The position numbers were made by a program, and so were the translations under genes. The notes under the pieces were generated by a model. It was not told the origin of the DNA, ran no database searches, and worked only from the letters and a program-made list of their open reading frames with translations. From Paracoccus fistulariae (GTDB lineage: Bacteria > Pseudomonadota > Alphaproteobacteria > Rhodobacterales > Rhodobacteraceae): a stretch of 64,000 nucleotides of DNA. The stretch is taken from positions 62,001 through 126,000 of the forward strand of contig NZ_CP067136.1 of the NCBI RefSeq assembly GCF_028553785.1. The letters are read 5' to 3'. Positions 29,262-37,425 of this stretch are shown in pieces; the stretch's first letter is position 1, and each line of letters starts with the position of its first letter.

Positions 29262-29633
29262 ATCGTTCTCCCACTACGCTGGCTTCCGCAACGGAATCCT
29301 GTCGCGGATATTGACCTGCACAAAACACGCCCTGAAATCCGGCGCCTTGATGAAAGTCAAAAGGGCCCGGAAACTGGTTAATAAATCCGCGATGATCTAG
29401 TTAGTTTATTGAATTTATTTGTGAATATTTTTAATCCGCACATGCGCGGGCCAATCGCGCCCTTACCTGCGCTGATTCGTCGCAGGTAAAGCAAATGTGA
29501 TCGGTGGCCGGGCCCGAACCCGCCCAGCGGTCTCACCTTTCCGCCACGCGGGGGCTTGCGCCGTGTTCGCGGCTCGACGGCAGATCTTGCGGCGCGTAGG
29601 TTCTCGGCTTTGACACGTCGCTCTGGGGGCAGG
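29262..29633. other. Intergenic region between narK and a divergent merR gene
   Basis: This 372-bp gap holds the nar promoter region, with an FNR-type box at 29347-29360. An AT-rich stretch at 29400-29445 (TTTATTGAATTTATTTGTG) stands out against the GC-rich surroundings. No ORF worth naming was seen. A stretch near 29485-29555 resembles pieces of a tRNA on the minus strand but does not fold as one. Confidence 0.7.
29347..29360 (-). promoter_or_regulatory. FNR/NarR/DNR-type operator upstream of narK
   Basis: The minus strand reads TTGAC-TTTC-ATCAA, nine of ten matches to the TTGAT-N4-ATCAA consensus. If it is centred near -41.5, transcription would start about 29312, some 50 nt before the narK ATG. 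The -10 region (TTGTGC) is weak, as expected for an activator-dependent promoter. Confidence 0.75.
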
Positions 29634-30089
29634 ATGAAGATCGGTGAACTGGCAAGCCAGACGGGGCTGTCGATTTCGCGCATCCGCTATTACGAGCGGA
29701 TCGGCCTGCTGAAATCCGTCTATCGCATGCCCAATGGCTATCGCGCCTATCCGCCGGAATCGGTGCTTGCGCTGAAGCTGATCCTTGCCGCGCAGGTGGC
29801 CGGGTTCAGCCTTGAAGAGATCCGCATCCTTGTGCCGCCGGATGTCGTCAGCTGGGATCACGACCGCCTCTCCGCGATGCTGGAGGACAAGCTGGCCCAG
29901 ATCGCGGCGCAAGAGGCCCGGCTTGCGGACAGCAAGGCCCGCATCATGGCCCTCCGGCAGGCTTTCTCGACCCGGCCCGAGGGGATGGATTGCGCGGCCA
30001 ATGCAGCGCGGATGCTGTCGCTGCTGATCCCCGATGCAGCCGATTACCTGCCAAAGCCACGGCGCGGCAGCAATTCCGGCGACAACTGA
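29634..30089 (+). CDS. MerR-family transcriptional regulator (first)
   Basis: A 151-residue MerR-type activator. The N-terminal winged helix is classic (MKIGELASQTGLSISRIRYYERIGLL, residues 1-26, then NGYRAY). A long dimer helix with LEDKLAQIAAQEARLADSKARI and a short C-terminal part follow. There is a single cysteine near residue 121 and no metal-binding cysteine pattern of CueR/ZntR type, so the signal is probably not a metal ion. It is divergent from narK and precedes an alpha/beta hydrolase gene with a MerR-type promoter between them, which it probably controls. Confidence 0.88.
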   Translation: MKIGELASQTGLSISRIRYYERIGLLKSVYRMPNGYRAYPPESVLALKLILAAQVAGFSLEEIRILVPPDVVSWDHDRLSAMLEDKLAQIAAQEARLADSKARIMALRQAFSTRPEGMDCAANAARMLSLLIPDAADYLPKPRRGSNSGDN

Positions 30090-30401
30090 CGCAGGATCCG
30101 CCGGTCGGAAACGAGCCCTCATCGCCGCCCGGCAGGATTTTTCAGAATCTGCAAATTTAGCGCTTCGGGTCGCTTGACCCTGAACCATGCTTCACCCTTA
30201 TGTTTCGCGCTGTTCGCTCGAATCACGTCATGGTTGAGGGCGGGAAACGATCAGCAAAGACTGATGATCGGGCGACCATCGGGGATCTGTTGGACAAACG
30301 GATGCCCTGACCCGATCACGGTGGCGCCGGCGCATCCCGCCGCAATCACGGCATAAGGCCCGCGCGACACAACGAATGACACGTGAATAAAGGAGTCACC
30401 A
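30090..30401. other. Intergenic region with MerR-type promoter and long leader
   Basis: This 312-bp gap contains the promoter at 30174-30204. It then holds about 190 bp of untranslated sequence before the hydrolase start, preceded by ATAAAGGAGTCACC. No convincing ORF is seen in the leader. Confidence 0.6.
30174..30204 (+). promoter_or_regulatory. MerR-type promoter/operator upstream of the hydrolase
   Basis: TTGACC (30174-30179) and TATGTT (30199-30204) are separated by 19 bp, the long spacer typical of MerR-activated promoters. A dyad TGAA-N6-TTCA (30181-30194) sits in the spacer. It matches the promoter at 31659 at 15 of the first 21 positions. Confidence 0.6.
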
Positions 30402-31232
30402 ATGGGCTATGTTACCACCGACGATGGCGTCGAAATCTATTACAAGGACTGGGGCCCGAAAGACGCTCCGGTCATCTTTTTCCATCACGGCTGGCCGCTG
30501 AGCGCCGATGACTGGGACGCCCAGATGATGTTCTTCCTTGGCCAGGGTTTCCGCGTCGTCGCCACCGATCGCCGCGGCCATGGCCGTTCCCAGCAGGTCT
30601 GGGACGGGCATGACATGGACCATTACGCCGATGACACCGCCGCCGTGGTCAGGCATCTGGGCGTGCAGGGCGCGGTGCATGTCGGCCATTCGACCGGCGG
30701 CGGTGTCGTGGCGCGCTATATCGCCCGGCACCCCGAGGACAAGGTGGCCAAGGGCGTGCTGATCAGCGCCGTGCCGCCGCTGATGGTGAAGACCTACGAC
30801 AATCCCGATGGGATCGACAAATCGGTTTTCGACGACTTCCAGAAGAACACCGCCGAAAACCGCGCGCAGTTCTTCCACGACGTGCCCGCAGGCCCGTTCT
30901 ATGGCTATAACCGCGACGGGGCAGAGCCGTCCGAGCCGGTGATCCTGAACTGGTGGCGTCAGGGCATGATGGGCGGCGCCAAGGCGCATTACGACAGCAT
31001 CGTGGCCTTTTCGCAGACCGATTTCCGCGAGGATCTGAAGTCGATCACCACCCCGATGATGGTCATGCACGGTCTGGACGATCAGGTCGTCCCCTTCGAG
31101 ATTTCGGGCCGGAAATCGGCCGATCTGCTGCAGAACTGCGTGCTGAAGACCTATCCGGGCTTCCCGCATGGCATGCCGACGACCGAGGCAGAGACCATCA
31201 ACAAGGATCTGCTGGAGTTTATCCGCAGCTGA
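30402..31232 (+). CDS. Alpha/beta hydrolase, non-heme chloroperoxidase type
   Basis: A 276-residue hydrolase of the cofactor-free haloperoxidase/perhydrolase group. The nucleophile elbow is GHSTGG with S97, the oxyanion strand is FFHHGWPLS, the acidic residue lies in HGLDDQVVP (D226 or D227), and the histidine is H256 in GFPHGMP. These enzymes hydrolyse esters and can make peracids in vitro. The natural substrate is unknown. The AAAGGAG site is well placed. The gene follows a MerR gene and is convergent with a second merR. Confidence 0.9.
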   Translation: MGYVTTDDGVEIYYKDWGPKDAPVIFFHHGWPLSADDWDAQMMFFLGQGFRVVATDRRGHGRSQQVWDGHDMDHYADDTAAVVRHLGVQGAVHVGHSTGGGVVARYIARHPEDKVAKGVLISAVPPLMVKTYDNPDGIDKSVFDDFQKNTAENRAQFFHDVPAGPFYGYNRDGAEPSEPVILNWWRQGMMGGAKAHYDSIVAFSQTDFREDLKSITTPMMVMHGLDDQVVPFEISGRKSADLLQNCVLKTYPGFPHGMPTTEAETINKDLLEFIRS

Positions 31233-31240
31233 TCCGACAG

Positions 31241-31275
31241 GAAGCCGGCGGCGCGTTCCGTCGGCTTCACCGCCT
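31241..31275. terminator. Hairpin between convergent hydrolase and merR genes
   Basis: GAAGCCG (31241-31247) pairs with CGGCTTC (31262-31268), extended inward by further G-C pairs. It is followed by ACCGCCTTT on the plus side. The U-tract is poor, so it may act as a weak bidirectional terminator. Confidence 0.5.
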
Positions 31276-31647
31276 TTAGATCGCGCTGTCCGCCGCGTCC
31301 TTGTTGCGCTGCAACTCGGCCATCAATGCCTCGATCCGCGCCTTGCGGTCCCTGGCTTCGGCGATCAGGGCGGTGATGCTTTTGTGCTTTTCGGCCAGCA
31401 TCGCCAGCGCATCTGTGCAGGATACGATATGCTCGCCGGTCCGGATCTCGATGCTGGCGATCTCTTTCAGTGAAAAGCCAAGGCCCTGCGCCTGCTCGAT
31501 GAAGCGCAGCAGCGCGATCAGATCGGGCGCATAGTCGCGATAGCCGTTCACCCCACGCTCGGCCGACGGAATGATGCCCTGACGTTCGTAAAACCGGATG
31601 CGAGAGGTGGTCACCCCTGCGGCTGTCGCAATTTCTCCAATTTTCAT
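31276..31647 (-). CDS. MerR-family transcriptional regulator (second)
   Basis: A 123-residue MerR-type regulator with the usual N-terminal winged helix (MKIGEIATAAGVTTSRIRFYE, then VNGYRDY) and a dimer helix ending in KIEA-like heptads. It has a single cysteine in IVSCTDAL (about residue 80), a layout seen in SoxR-unrelated, redox- or electrophile-responsive MerR proteins. It is divergent from an Old Yellow Enzyme gene, with a MerR-type promoter in the 73-bp gap. Control of that enzyme is therefore very likely. Confidence 0.9.
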   Translation of the reverse strand: MKIGEIATAAGVTTSRIRFYERQGIIPSAERGVNGYRDYAPDLIALLRFIEQAQGLGFSLKEIASIEIRTGEHIVSCTDALAMLAEKHKSITALIAEARDRKARIEALMAELQRNKDAADSAI

Positions 31648-31658
31648 CGGCGGGCCCC

Positions 31659-31690
31659 TTGACCTTAAACATAGGTTCAAACCCTATATC
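31659..31690 (+). promoter_or_regulatory. MerR-type promoter/operator of the Old Yellow Enzyme gene
   Basis: TTGACC (31659-31664) and CTATAT (31684-31689) are separated by 19 bp, with an imperfect dyad TGACCT...AGGTTCA in the spacer. Transcription would start about 31697, 24 nt before the ATG. This is the standard geometry for MerR activation. Confidence 0.75.
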
Positions 31691-31720
31691 CTCAGCAGGC
31701 CGATCACAAGGATTGCAAGA

Positions 31721-32980
31721 ATGTACGATATTTCCATGTCTTCACTGCTGTTTTCCCCCCTGACCCTGCCCAGCGGTCAGGTCATTCCCAACCGCATCGC
31801 CAAGGCGGCGATGGAAGAGAATATGGCGGATGAAAATCACCTGCCGGGTCAGGCGATGCAGCGCCTTTATCAGAAATGGGGCGCGGGCGGTGCGGGAATG
31901 CTGCTGACCGGCAATGTCATGGTCGCCGCCGATGCGGTGACCGGTCCTGCCGGTGTCATCCTGGACGCGACCCAGCCGTTAGAGCCTTTTCGCCAATGGG
32001 CGCGCGCGGGCAAGGCCCAGGGCGCGCGGATGTGGATGCAGATCAACCATCCCGGCCGACAGGTCTTTGTCGCGGCCAATCCGACGGCCATTGCCCCCTC
32101 GGCCATCCCGGTCGAGCTTGAGGGCGCGTCGGGGCTGTTTGCCCGGCCCCGCGCCATGACCGAAGAGGATATCCAGCGCGTCATCGCCCAATTCGCCGAA
32201 ACGGCAGAGCTGGCGCAGAAGGCGGGCTTCGACGGCGTGCAAATCCATGCCGCCCATGGCTATCTTCTCAGCCAGTTCCTGTCGCCGCGCACCAACAGGC
32301 GCGAGGATCAATGGGGCGGATCGCTGGAAAACCGGGCGCGGATTCTGATCCGGATCCTGCGTGCCGTGCGTGCCCGCGTCGCCGCGGATTTCGGGGTCGG
32401 CGTGAAGCTGAATTCGGCGGATTTCCAGAAGGGCGGTTTTGACGCGGCGGATGCCGTGGCGGTGGTGCGGCTGCTGAATGACGAGGCCGTCGATCTGGTC
32501 GAGATTTCGGGCGGCAGCTATGAAAGCCCCGCCATGCATGGCCGCCCCGCCCATGCCAGCACCCGCGCCCGAGAGGCCTATTTCGTCGATTTCGCCCGCG
32601 ATATCGTGGCCGAGGCCGCCATGCCGATCATGGTCACGGGCGGCATCCGCCGCCGCGCGACCGCTGCCGAAGCCCTGGCGCCCGAGGAGGGCCGCGAGGG
32701 CGTCGCGATGGTCGGGATCGGGCAGGCGCTGGCCTATGATCCCGATCTGCCGAATGCATGGCGCGGGGGTGAAAAGGTCGTCACCGTGCCCTCGGTCCAA
32801 TGGAAGAAACGGGCGCTGGCCAGTCTGGCGACGATGGCCATGGCGCGGGCGCAGCTGCGCCGTATGGGGGCGGGGAAATCGCCCCGGCGGGTCTGGCCTG
32901 TTGGCGCCGTGCTGTCCGACCAGATCCGGACCCTGCATCGCAATCGCAGCTATCGCGCATGGCTTGGCAAGCGGCGGTGA
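31721..32980 (+). CDS. Old Yellow Enzyme family NADH:flavin oxidoreductase
   Basis: A 419-residue FMN enzyme that reduces activated C=C bonds, often of electrophiles such as enones. The TIM-barrel motifs are visible: NRIAKAAMEE at the start, the paired histidines in QIHAAHGYLLSQFLSP, the following NRREDQWGGS, and PIMVTGGIR near the phosphate site. ATG at 31721 fits the mapped promoter and an AAGGA site. An ATG 15 bp later is also possible. The divergent MerR gene suggests induction by reactive compounds. Confidence 0.9.
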   Translation: MYDISMSSLLFSPLTLPSGQVIPNRIAKAAMEENMADENHLPGQAMQRLYQKWGAGGAGMLLTGNVMVAADAVTGPAGVILDATQPLEPFRQWARAGKAQGARMWMQINHPGRQVFVAANPTAIAPSAIPVELEGASGLFARPRAMTEEDIQRVIAQFAETAELAQKAGFDGVQIHAAHGYLLSQFLSPRTNRREDQWGGSLENRARILIRILRAVRARVAADFGVGVKLNSADFQKGGFDAADAVAVVRLLNDEAVDLVEISGGSYESPAMHGRPAHASTRAREAYFVDFARDIVAEAAMPIMVTGGIRRRATAAEALAPEEGREGVAMVGIGQALAYDPDLPNAWRGGEKVVTVPSVQWKKRALASLATMAMARAQLRRMGAGKSPRRVWPVGAVLSDQIRTLHRNRSYRAWLGKRR

Positions 32981-32991
32981 GAAAAGATCAG

Positions 32992-33506
32992 ATGAGCAAG
33001 CGTATTCTGCATGTCGTGACCAATGTGTCGCATTACGATGATCCGTCCCACCCGACCGGTCTGTGGCTGTCTGAACTGACCCATGCCTGAGATGTTCTCG
33101 AAGCGCAGGGCTATCAGCAGCGGATGGTCAGCCCCCCGGGGCGGGCTCTCGCCGCTGGAGCCTCGGGCGCTGAAATGGCCCTTGCTGGATGGCTCGGCCC
33201 GGGCCTGGTTGCGGGACGCGGCGCGGATGGAACTGCTGCAGCAGACCGCCGCGCCGGATCAGATCGACCCGGCACAGTTCGATGCGATCTATTTCACCGG
33301 CGGGCACGCGGTGATGTGGGATTTTCCCGACAGCACCGGTTTGCAGCGGATCACCCGCGCGATCTGGGAAGGGGGGCATCGTCTCGGTCGTGTGCCACGG
33401 CTATCGTGGGCTGCTGAACACCACCCTGTCCGATGGAACGCTGCTGGTCGCGGATCGTCGGCTGACCGGGTTTTCCTGGCGTGAAGAGGTGCTGTCCTTT
33501 GCGTAG
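32992..33506 (+). pseudogene. Decayed DJ-1/PfpI-family (GATase1-like) gene
   Basis: Coding similarity runs through three frames. The frame from ATG 32992 (KRILHVVTNVSHYDDPSHPT) meets TGA at 33088. Similarity continues in that frame to about 33135, then in the next frame (SPLEPRALKWPLLDG to FDAIYFTGGHAVMWDFPDS). From about 33375 it moves to the third frame (GIVSVVCHGYRGLLNTT, containing the family's cysteine), ending at TAG 33504. One stop, two frameshifts in G/C runs and a second stop make this a dead gene unless the sequence has errors. It starts 11 bp after the Old Yellow Enzyme gene. Confidence 0.85.
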
Positions 33507-33795
33507 CGGATCCTGCCCGGGGATGTGGTGCTGCAACGGGGCGAGGGGCCGCTGAGCCAGCTTCTGGACGATCTGGGGTCAGGGCGGATCCTGCGCTTTG
33601 ACCTGATCAAGGATGCGCAGATGGTGCTGAACCTGCCCACCCAAAGCGCCATCGCCCGGGATCTGTGACGGTGACGGGCGGGGCGGCGACATGGCAGAGC
33701 CATTGTATCGCCCCGCGCTTTGGTCCAGAATTTCGGCATACCCCGATGCCCGCCATCTCTTTGACCGGGCAGATGATTTGTCGAAAGATCTTTTC
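33507..33795. other. Remnant stretch between the DJ-1 pseudogene and the MATE gene
   Basis: In the same frame as the last pseudogene segment there are 53 more open codons to TGA at 33666-33668 (RILPGDVVLQRGEGPLSQLL and onward). They do not resemble the usual C-terminus of the family and could be a piece of another lost gene. The rest is upstream DNA of the MATE gene. Confidence 0.4.
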
Positions 33796-35280
33796 ATGGC
33801 ACCACGTCGCGACCTGACCACGGGACCGATTGGCCCGGCATTGCTGCTTTTCGCGCTGCCGACGCTGGGCTCTTCGATCCTGCAATCCGCGAACGGATCG
33901 GTGGATGCGGTCTGGGTCGGGCGCCTGCTGGGCGAACATGCGCTGGCGGCGACGACCAATGGCAATCTGATCATGTTCCTGCTGACGGCCTTTGTCTTTG
34001 GCTTCGGCATGGCCTCGACCATCCTGATCGGGCAGGCGGTCGGGCGGCGGGACATGACCGGCGCGAAAGAGGTCGTGGGCACCGCCATCGGCACCTTCGC
34101 CCCGCTGGCGCTTGCCCTGGCCATTGGCGGCTGGTTCGTCGCGCCGCATGTGCTGGCGCTGCTGGGCACCGGCCCCGAGATCACGCCGCTGGCGCGTGAT
34201 TTCCTGCGCGTCACCTTTCTGGCGATGCCTGCGATCCTGATGCAGACCATGATCATGATGGCGCTGCGCGGGGCAGGGGATTCGGTGACGCCGCTGATCT
34301 TCATGGCGCTGGCGGTCGCGCTGGATGTGGTGCTGAACCCGCTGTTCATTCTGGGCAAGGGCCCGCTGCCCGCCATGGGGATCGGCGGGTCGGCCTTTGC
34401 CATGGCGGTGGCGAATTACATCAGCCTGACGGCGATGGTGGGCTATCTTTATGCCAGCCGCCATCCGCTGCGCCTGCAGCGGGACGAGCTGCATTTCCTG
34501 ATCCCGGAGCGGAGCATCCTGCGGCTGATGCTGTCCAAGGGCCTGCCCATCGGGCTGCAGATGGTGGTCGTGTCCAGCGCGATGCTGACGGTCATGCGGC
34601 TGGTCAATCGCGAGGGCGTGGACACCACCGCCGCCTTTGGCGCGACGCAGCAGCTGTGGACCTATGTGCAGATGCCCGCGATGGCGCTTGGCGCGGCGGT
34701 CAGCGCGATGGCGGCGCAGAATATCGGCGCGGGCAACTGGGAACGCGTCTCTCGGATCACGCGCATGGGCATCCTTTTCAATCTTGTCCTGACCGGCGGT
34801 CTGGTGGTGGCGCTGATCCTGGTCGAGGAACGCGCGCTTGGCTTTTTCCTTGGGCCCGACAGCGCGGCGATTGCCATTGGCCAGCATATCCTGCGCGTGG
34901 CGACATGGGGGTTCATCGCCTTCGGGGTGACGATGGTGCTGTTCGGGACGGTGCGGGCGAACGGGCAGGTGGTCTGGCCTGTGATCATCCTGGCGATCTC
35001 GCTTTACCCGATCCGGCTGGGCGTGGCTTACGGCCTGCGCGGCTGGCTGGGTGTGGATGCGCTGTGGATCAGCTTTCCGGTGGCGATGGTGGCGACCATG
35101 ATCATGGCCATCGCGCTGTATCGGCAGGGGGGCTGGCGGCGTAGCCGGGATATCGCCCAGCTTGACGATGCCGAGGCGACCCCGGCCATGTCGCTTGCCT
35201 CCGAGGCCGGTCCGCCGACCAGCCCGCGCAACCCGGCGGTTCCGCCCGCGCGGGCGGATAATAGGGTCGATGCGGTCTGA
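33796..35280 (+). CDS. MATE-family multidrug efflux transporter
   Basis: A 494-residue inner-membrane exporter driven by Na+ or H+. It has twelve hydrophobic segments in two six-helix halves, with MATE hallmarks in the first half (SANGSVDAVWVGRLLG; GQAVGRRDMTGAKEVV) and their repeats in the second (AAQNIGAGNWERVSRI). The C-terminus is a roughly 50-residue hydrophilic tail. ATG at 33796 was chosen because it starts right before the first helix. An ATG at 33691 would add 35 residues that do not look like a MATE protein. The substrate is unknown. Confidence 0.88.
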   Translation: MAPRRDLTTGPIGPALLLFALPTLGSSILQSANGSVDAVWVGRLLGEHALAATTNGNLIMFLLTAFVFGFGMASTILIGQAVGRRDMTGAKEVVGTAIGTFAPLALALAIGGWFVAPHVLALLGTGPEITPLARDFLRVTFLAMPAILMQTMIMMALRGAGDSVTPLIFMALAVALDVVLNPLFILGKGPLPAMGIGGSAFAMAVANYISLTAMVGYLYASRHPLRLQRDELHFLIPERSILRLMLSKGLPIGLQMVVVSSAMLTVMRLVNREGVDTTAAFGATQQLWTYVQMPAMALGAAVSAMAAQNIGAGNWERVSRITRMGILFNLVLTGGLVVALILVEERALGFFLGPDSAAIAIGQHILRVATWGFIAFGVTMVLFGTVRANGQVVWPVIILAISLYPIRLGVAYGLRGWLGVDALWISFPVAMVATMIMAIALYRQGGWRRSRDIAQLDDAEATPAMSLASEAGPPTSPRNPAVPPARADNRVDAV

Positions 35281-35358
35281 ATTCTGATGAAAATTTGGGC
35301 CGCGCAGAAATTCCGACGTAAAAACCTGTCAAATTGGTCAGGGCTTGGGTCAATCCTG

Positions 35359-35388
35359 TTGACGTGAATCCGAAAATCTCTCTACATT
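35359..35388 (+). promoter_or_regulatory. Sigma70-type promoter of the candidate ncRNA
   Basis: TTGACG (35359-35364) is followed after 18 bp by TACATT (35383-35388), placing a start near 35395. Confidence 0.6.
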
Positions 35389-35394
35389 CGCGCC

Positions 35395-35698
35395 CAAGAC
35401 GAACGGCGCGGGTCGCGGATTCGACCGTACCGGACGTTTGATTGCCTAGGTCGTTGGTTCTGGCGGAAAATCTATCTCTGCCGGGTGGCGTCTGACGACC
35501 TTTCGAGAGAAAGCATGGCTGGAGAGACGGATATCCTTTCACAGGCTGATATCTGCACATTGCCCCGCAATGCCTTGGGGTATGTGAAGAAGGGATTGGC
35601 ATTCAGTCTGCGCTGATCGGGCAATCGGAAAGTCACCACTCACTGTAGTTAGTGCTGTCGCGCGGATCCTCAGGCAACGGGATCCGCGCTTTGCATTT
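35395..35698 (+). ncRNA. Candidate structured non-coding RNA upstream of nuoA
   Basis: About 300 nt between a promoter and a strong terminator, full of hairpins. GGTCG/CGACC pairs at 35411-35415/35422-35426. A long stem GGTCGT/ACGACC (35449-35454/35495-35500) encloses TCTGGCGG/CTGCCGGG (35459-35466/35478-35485). CTTTC-GAGA-GAAAG lies at 35500-35513. CACAT..CCCC pairs with GGGG..ATGTG at 35556-35586. I could not match it to tmRNA (no internal CCA end), RNase P, SRP RNA or a riboswitch. A 33-residue ORF inside might be a leader peptide, but its codons look non-coding. Its class is unknown. Confidence 0.5.
35660..35698 (+). terminator. Intrinsic terminator of the candidate ncRNA
   Basis: A perfect 10-bp stem GCGCGGATCC (35660-35669) / GGATCCGCGC (35680-35689) with a 10-nt loop is followed by TTTGCATTT. 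Confidence 0.8.
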
Positions 35699-35818
35699 CA
35701 GACGGTGTCATGACCCGGCGAATCCCGCCTGTTAGCGCAGCAAGGCCGATCCGGCGCCACATGGGCGCATTCGTGACATTTCGCGCCATATCGGGGGGAT
35801 TCACGACCCTTGGGGCAA

Positions 35819-35847
35819 TTGACCCTGCCCGCTGTCAGGTCTAAACC
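35819..35847 (+). promoter_or_regulatory. Probable nuo operon promoter
   Basis: TTGACC (35819-35824) and TAAACC (35842-35847) are separated by 17 bp, about 55 bp upstream of the nuoA start. It lies after the ncRNA terminator, so nuo needs its own promoter here. Confidence 0.45.
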
Positions 35848-35909
35848 GGCCTAAGCCAACCCGTCGCGGGCAGCCAAGTTACCCCGCGACCGAAAAGGGG
35901 AACTTGCCC

Positions 35910-36799
<890 letters not shown>

Positions 36800-36803
36800 C
36801 GAT

Positions 36804-37421
36804 ATGGCTGTTTATCCCGATATCGACGCCCTGAGCCAACTGGCCGAGCATATTCAGCTGCGTCGCGGACAAGAGGTCGAAGGCACCTCGGTCGAATTTG
36901 GCGAGCTGACCATCACCAGCACCGTCAGCGGCATTCTGGATCTGATCGATTTCCTACGCTCGGATTCCAGCTGCCGGTTCTCGACCCTGATCGACATTAC
37001 GGCGGTGGATCACCCGTCGCGCCCGCAGCGTTTCGACGTGGTCTGGCATTTCCTGTCGATGTATCAGAACCAGCGGATCCGGGTGAAGGTTGCCATCCGC
37101 GAGGATGAGATCGTGCCCTCGCTGACCGGGATTTTCCCCAATGCCAACTGGTACGAACGCGAGGTGTTCGACCTTTTCGGCATTCTCTTCGGCGGCCATC
37201 CCGACCTGCGCCGCATCCTGACGGATTACGGCTTCAGCGGCCATCCGCTGCGCAAGGATTTCCCGACCACGGGCTACGTCGAGGTGCGCTATAGCGATAC
37301 CGAAAAGCGCGTCGTCTATGAGCCGGTGAACCTGACGCAGGAATACCGCCAGTTTGATTTCCTCTCTCCCTGGGAAGGCGCGAAATACGTGCTGCCCGGC
37401 GATGAAAAGAGCAAGGGGTAA
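36804..37421 (+). CDS. nuoC: NADH:quinone oxidoreductase subunit C
   Basis: A 205-residue 30-kDa-type subunit that packs against NuoD in the peripheral arm. The family signature is clear in [20 protein letters not shown] (residues 117-136), followed by [12 protein letters not shown]. It is separate from nuoD, unlike the fused NuoCD of enterobacteria. The spacing is 4 bp after nuoB and 4 bp before nuoD. Confidence 0.97.
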   Translation: MAVYPDIDALSQLAEHIQLRRGQEVEGTSVEFGELTITSTVSGILDLIDFLRSDSSCRFSTLIDITAVDHPSRPQRFDVVWHFLSMYQNQRIRVKVAIREDEIVPSLTGIFPNANWYEREVFDLFGILFGGHPDLRRILTDYGFSGHPLRKDFPTTGYVEVRYSDTEKRVVYEPVNLTQEYRQFDFLSPWEGAKYVLPGDEKSKG

Positions 37422-37425
37422 GGCC

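Larger units (their letters stand above)
35281..35909. other. Intergenic region: candidate ncRNA gene and nuo promoter
   Basis: This 629-bp gap between the MATE gene and nuoA holds a self-contained transcription unit with promoter, hairpin-rich body and terminator (35359-35698), followed by the likely nuo promoter at 35819-35847. One 33-codon ORF (35515-35616) is present, but its codon use is not GC-biased like the neighbouring genes. Confidence 0.75.

Noticed and set aside
29480..29560. tRNA-Leu-like pieces on the minus strand (D-arm-like TGGCGGAAAGGTGAGAC and T-arm-like GGGTTCGGGCCC)
   Set aside because: No matching acceptor stem, no anticodon arm between the two pieces, and too short for a leucine tRNA. 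Chance similarity is likelier than a remnant.
35520..35680. Glycine or cobalamin riboswitch, from TGGAGAGACGG and CTCAGGCAAC or CACTGTA
   Set aside because: The rest of the conserved cores is missing, the pieces are in the wrong arrangement, and the CTCAGGCAAC is the loop of the terminator. The downstream gene is nuoA.
35395..35698. Split (permuted) tmRNA or RNase P RNA as identity of the structured RNA
   Set aside because: No CCA-ending acceptor part, no recognisable tag frame, and none of the RNase P conserved blocks (such as GAGGAAAGTCCGGGC) are present.
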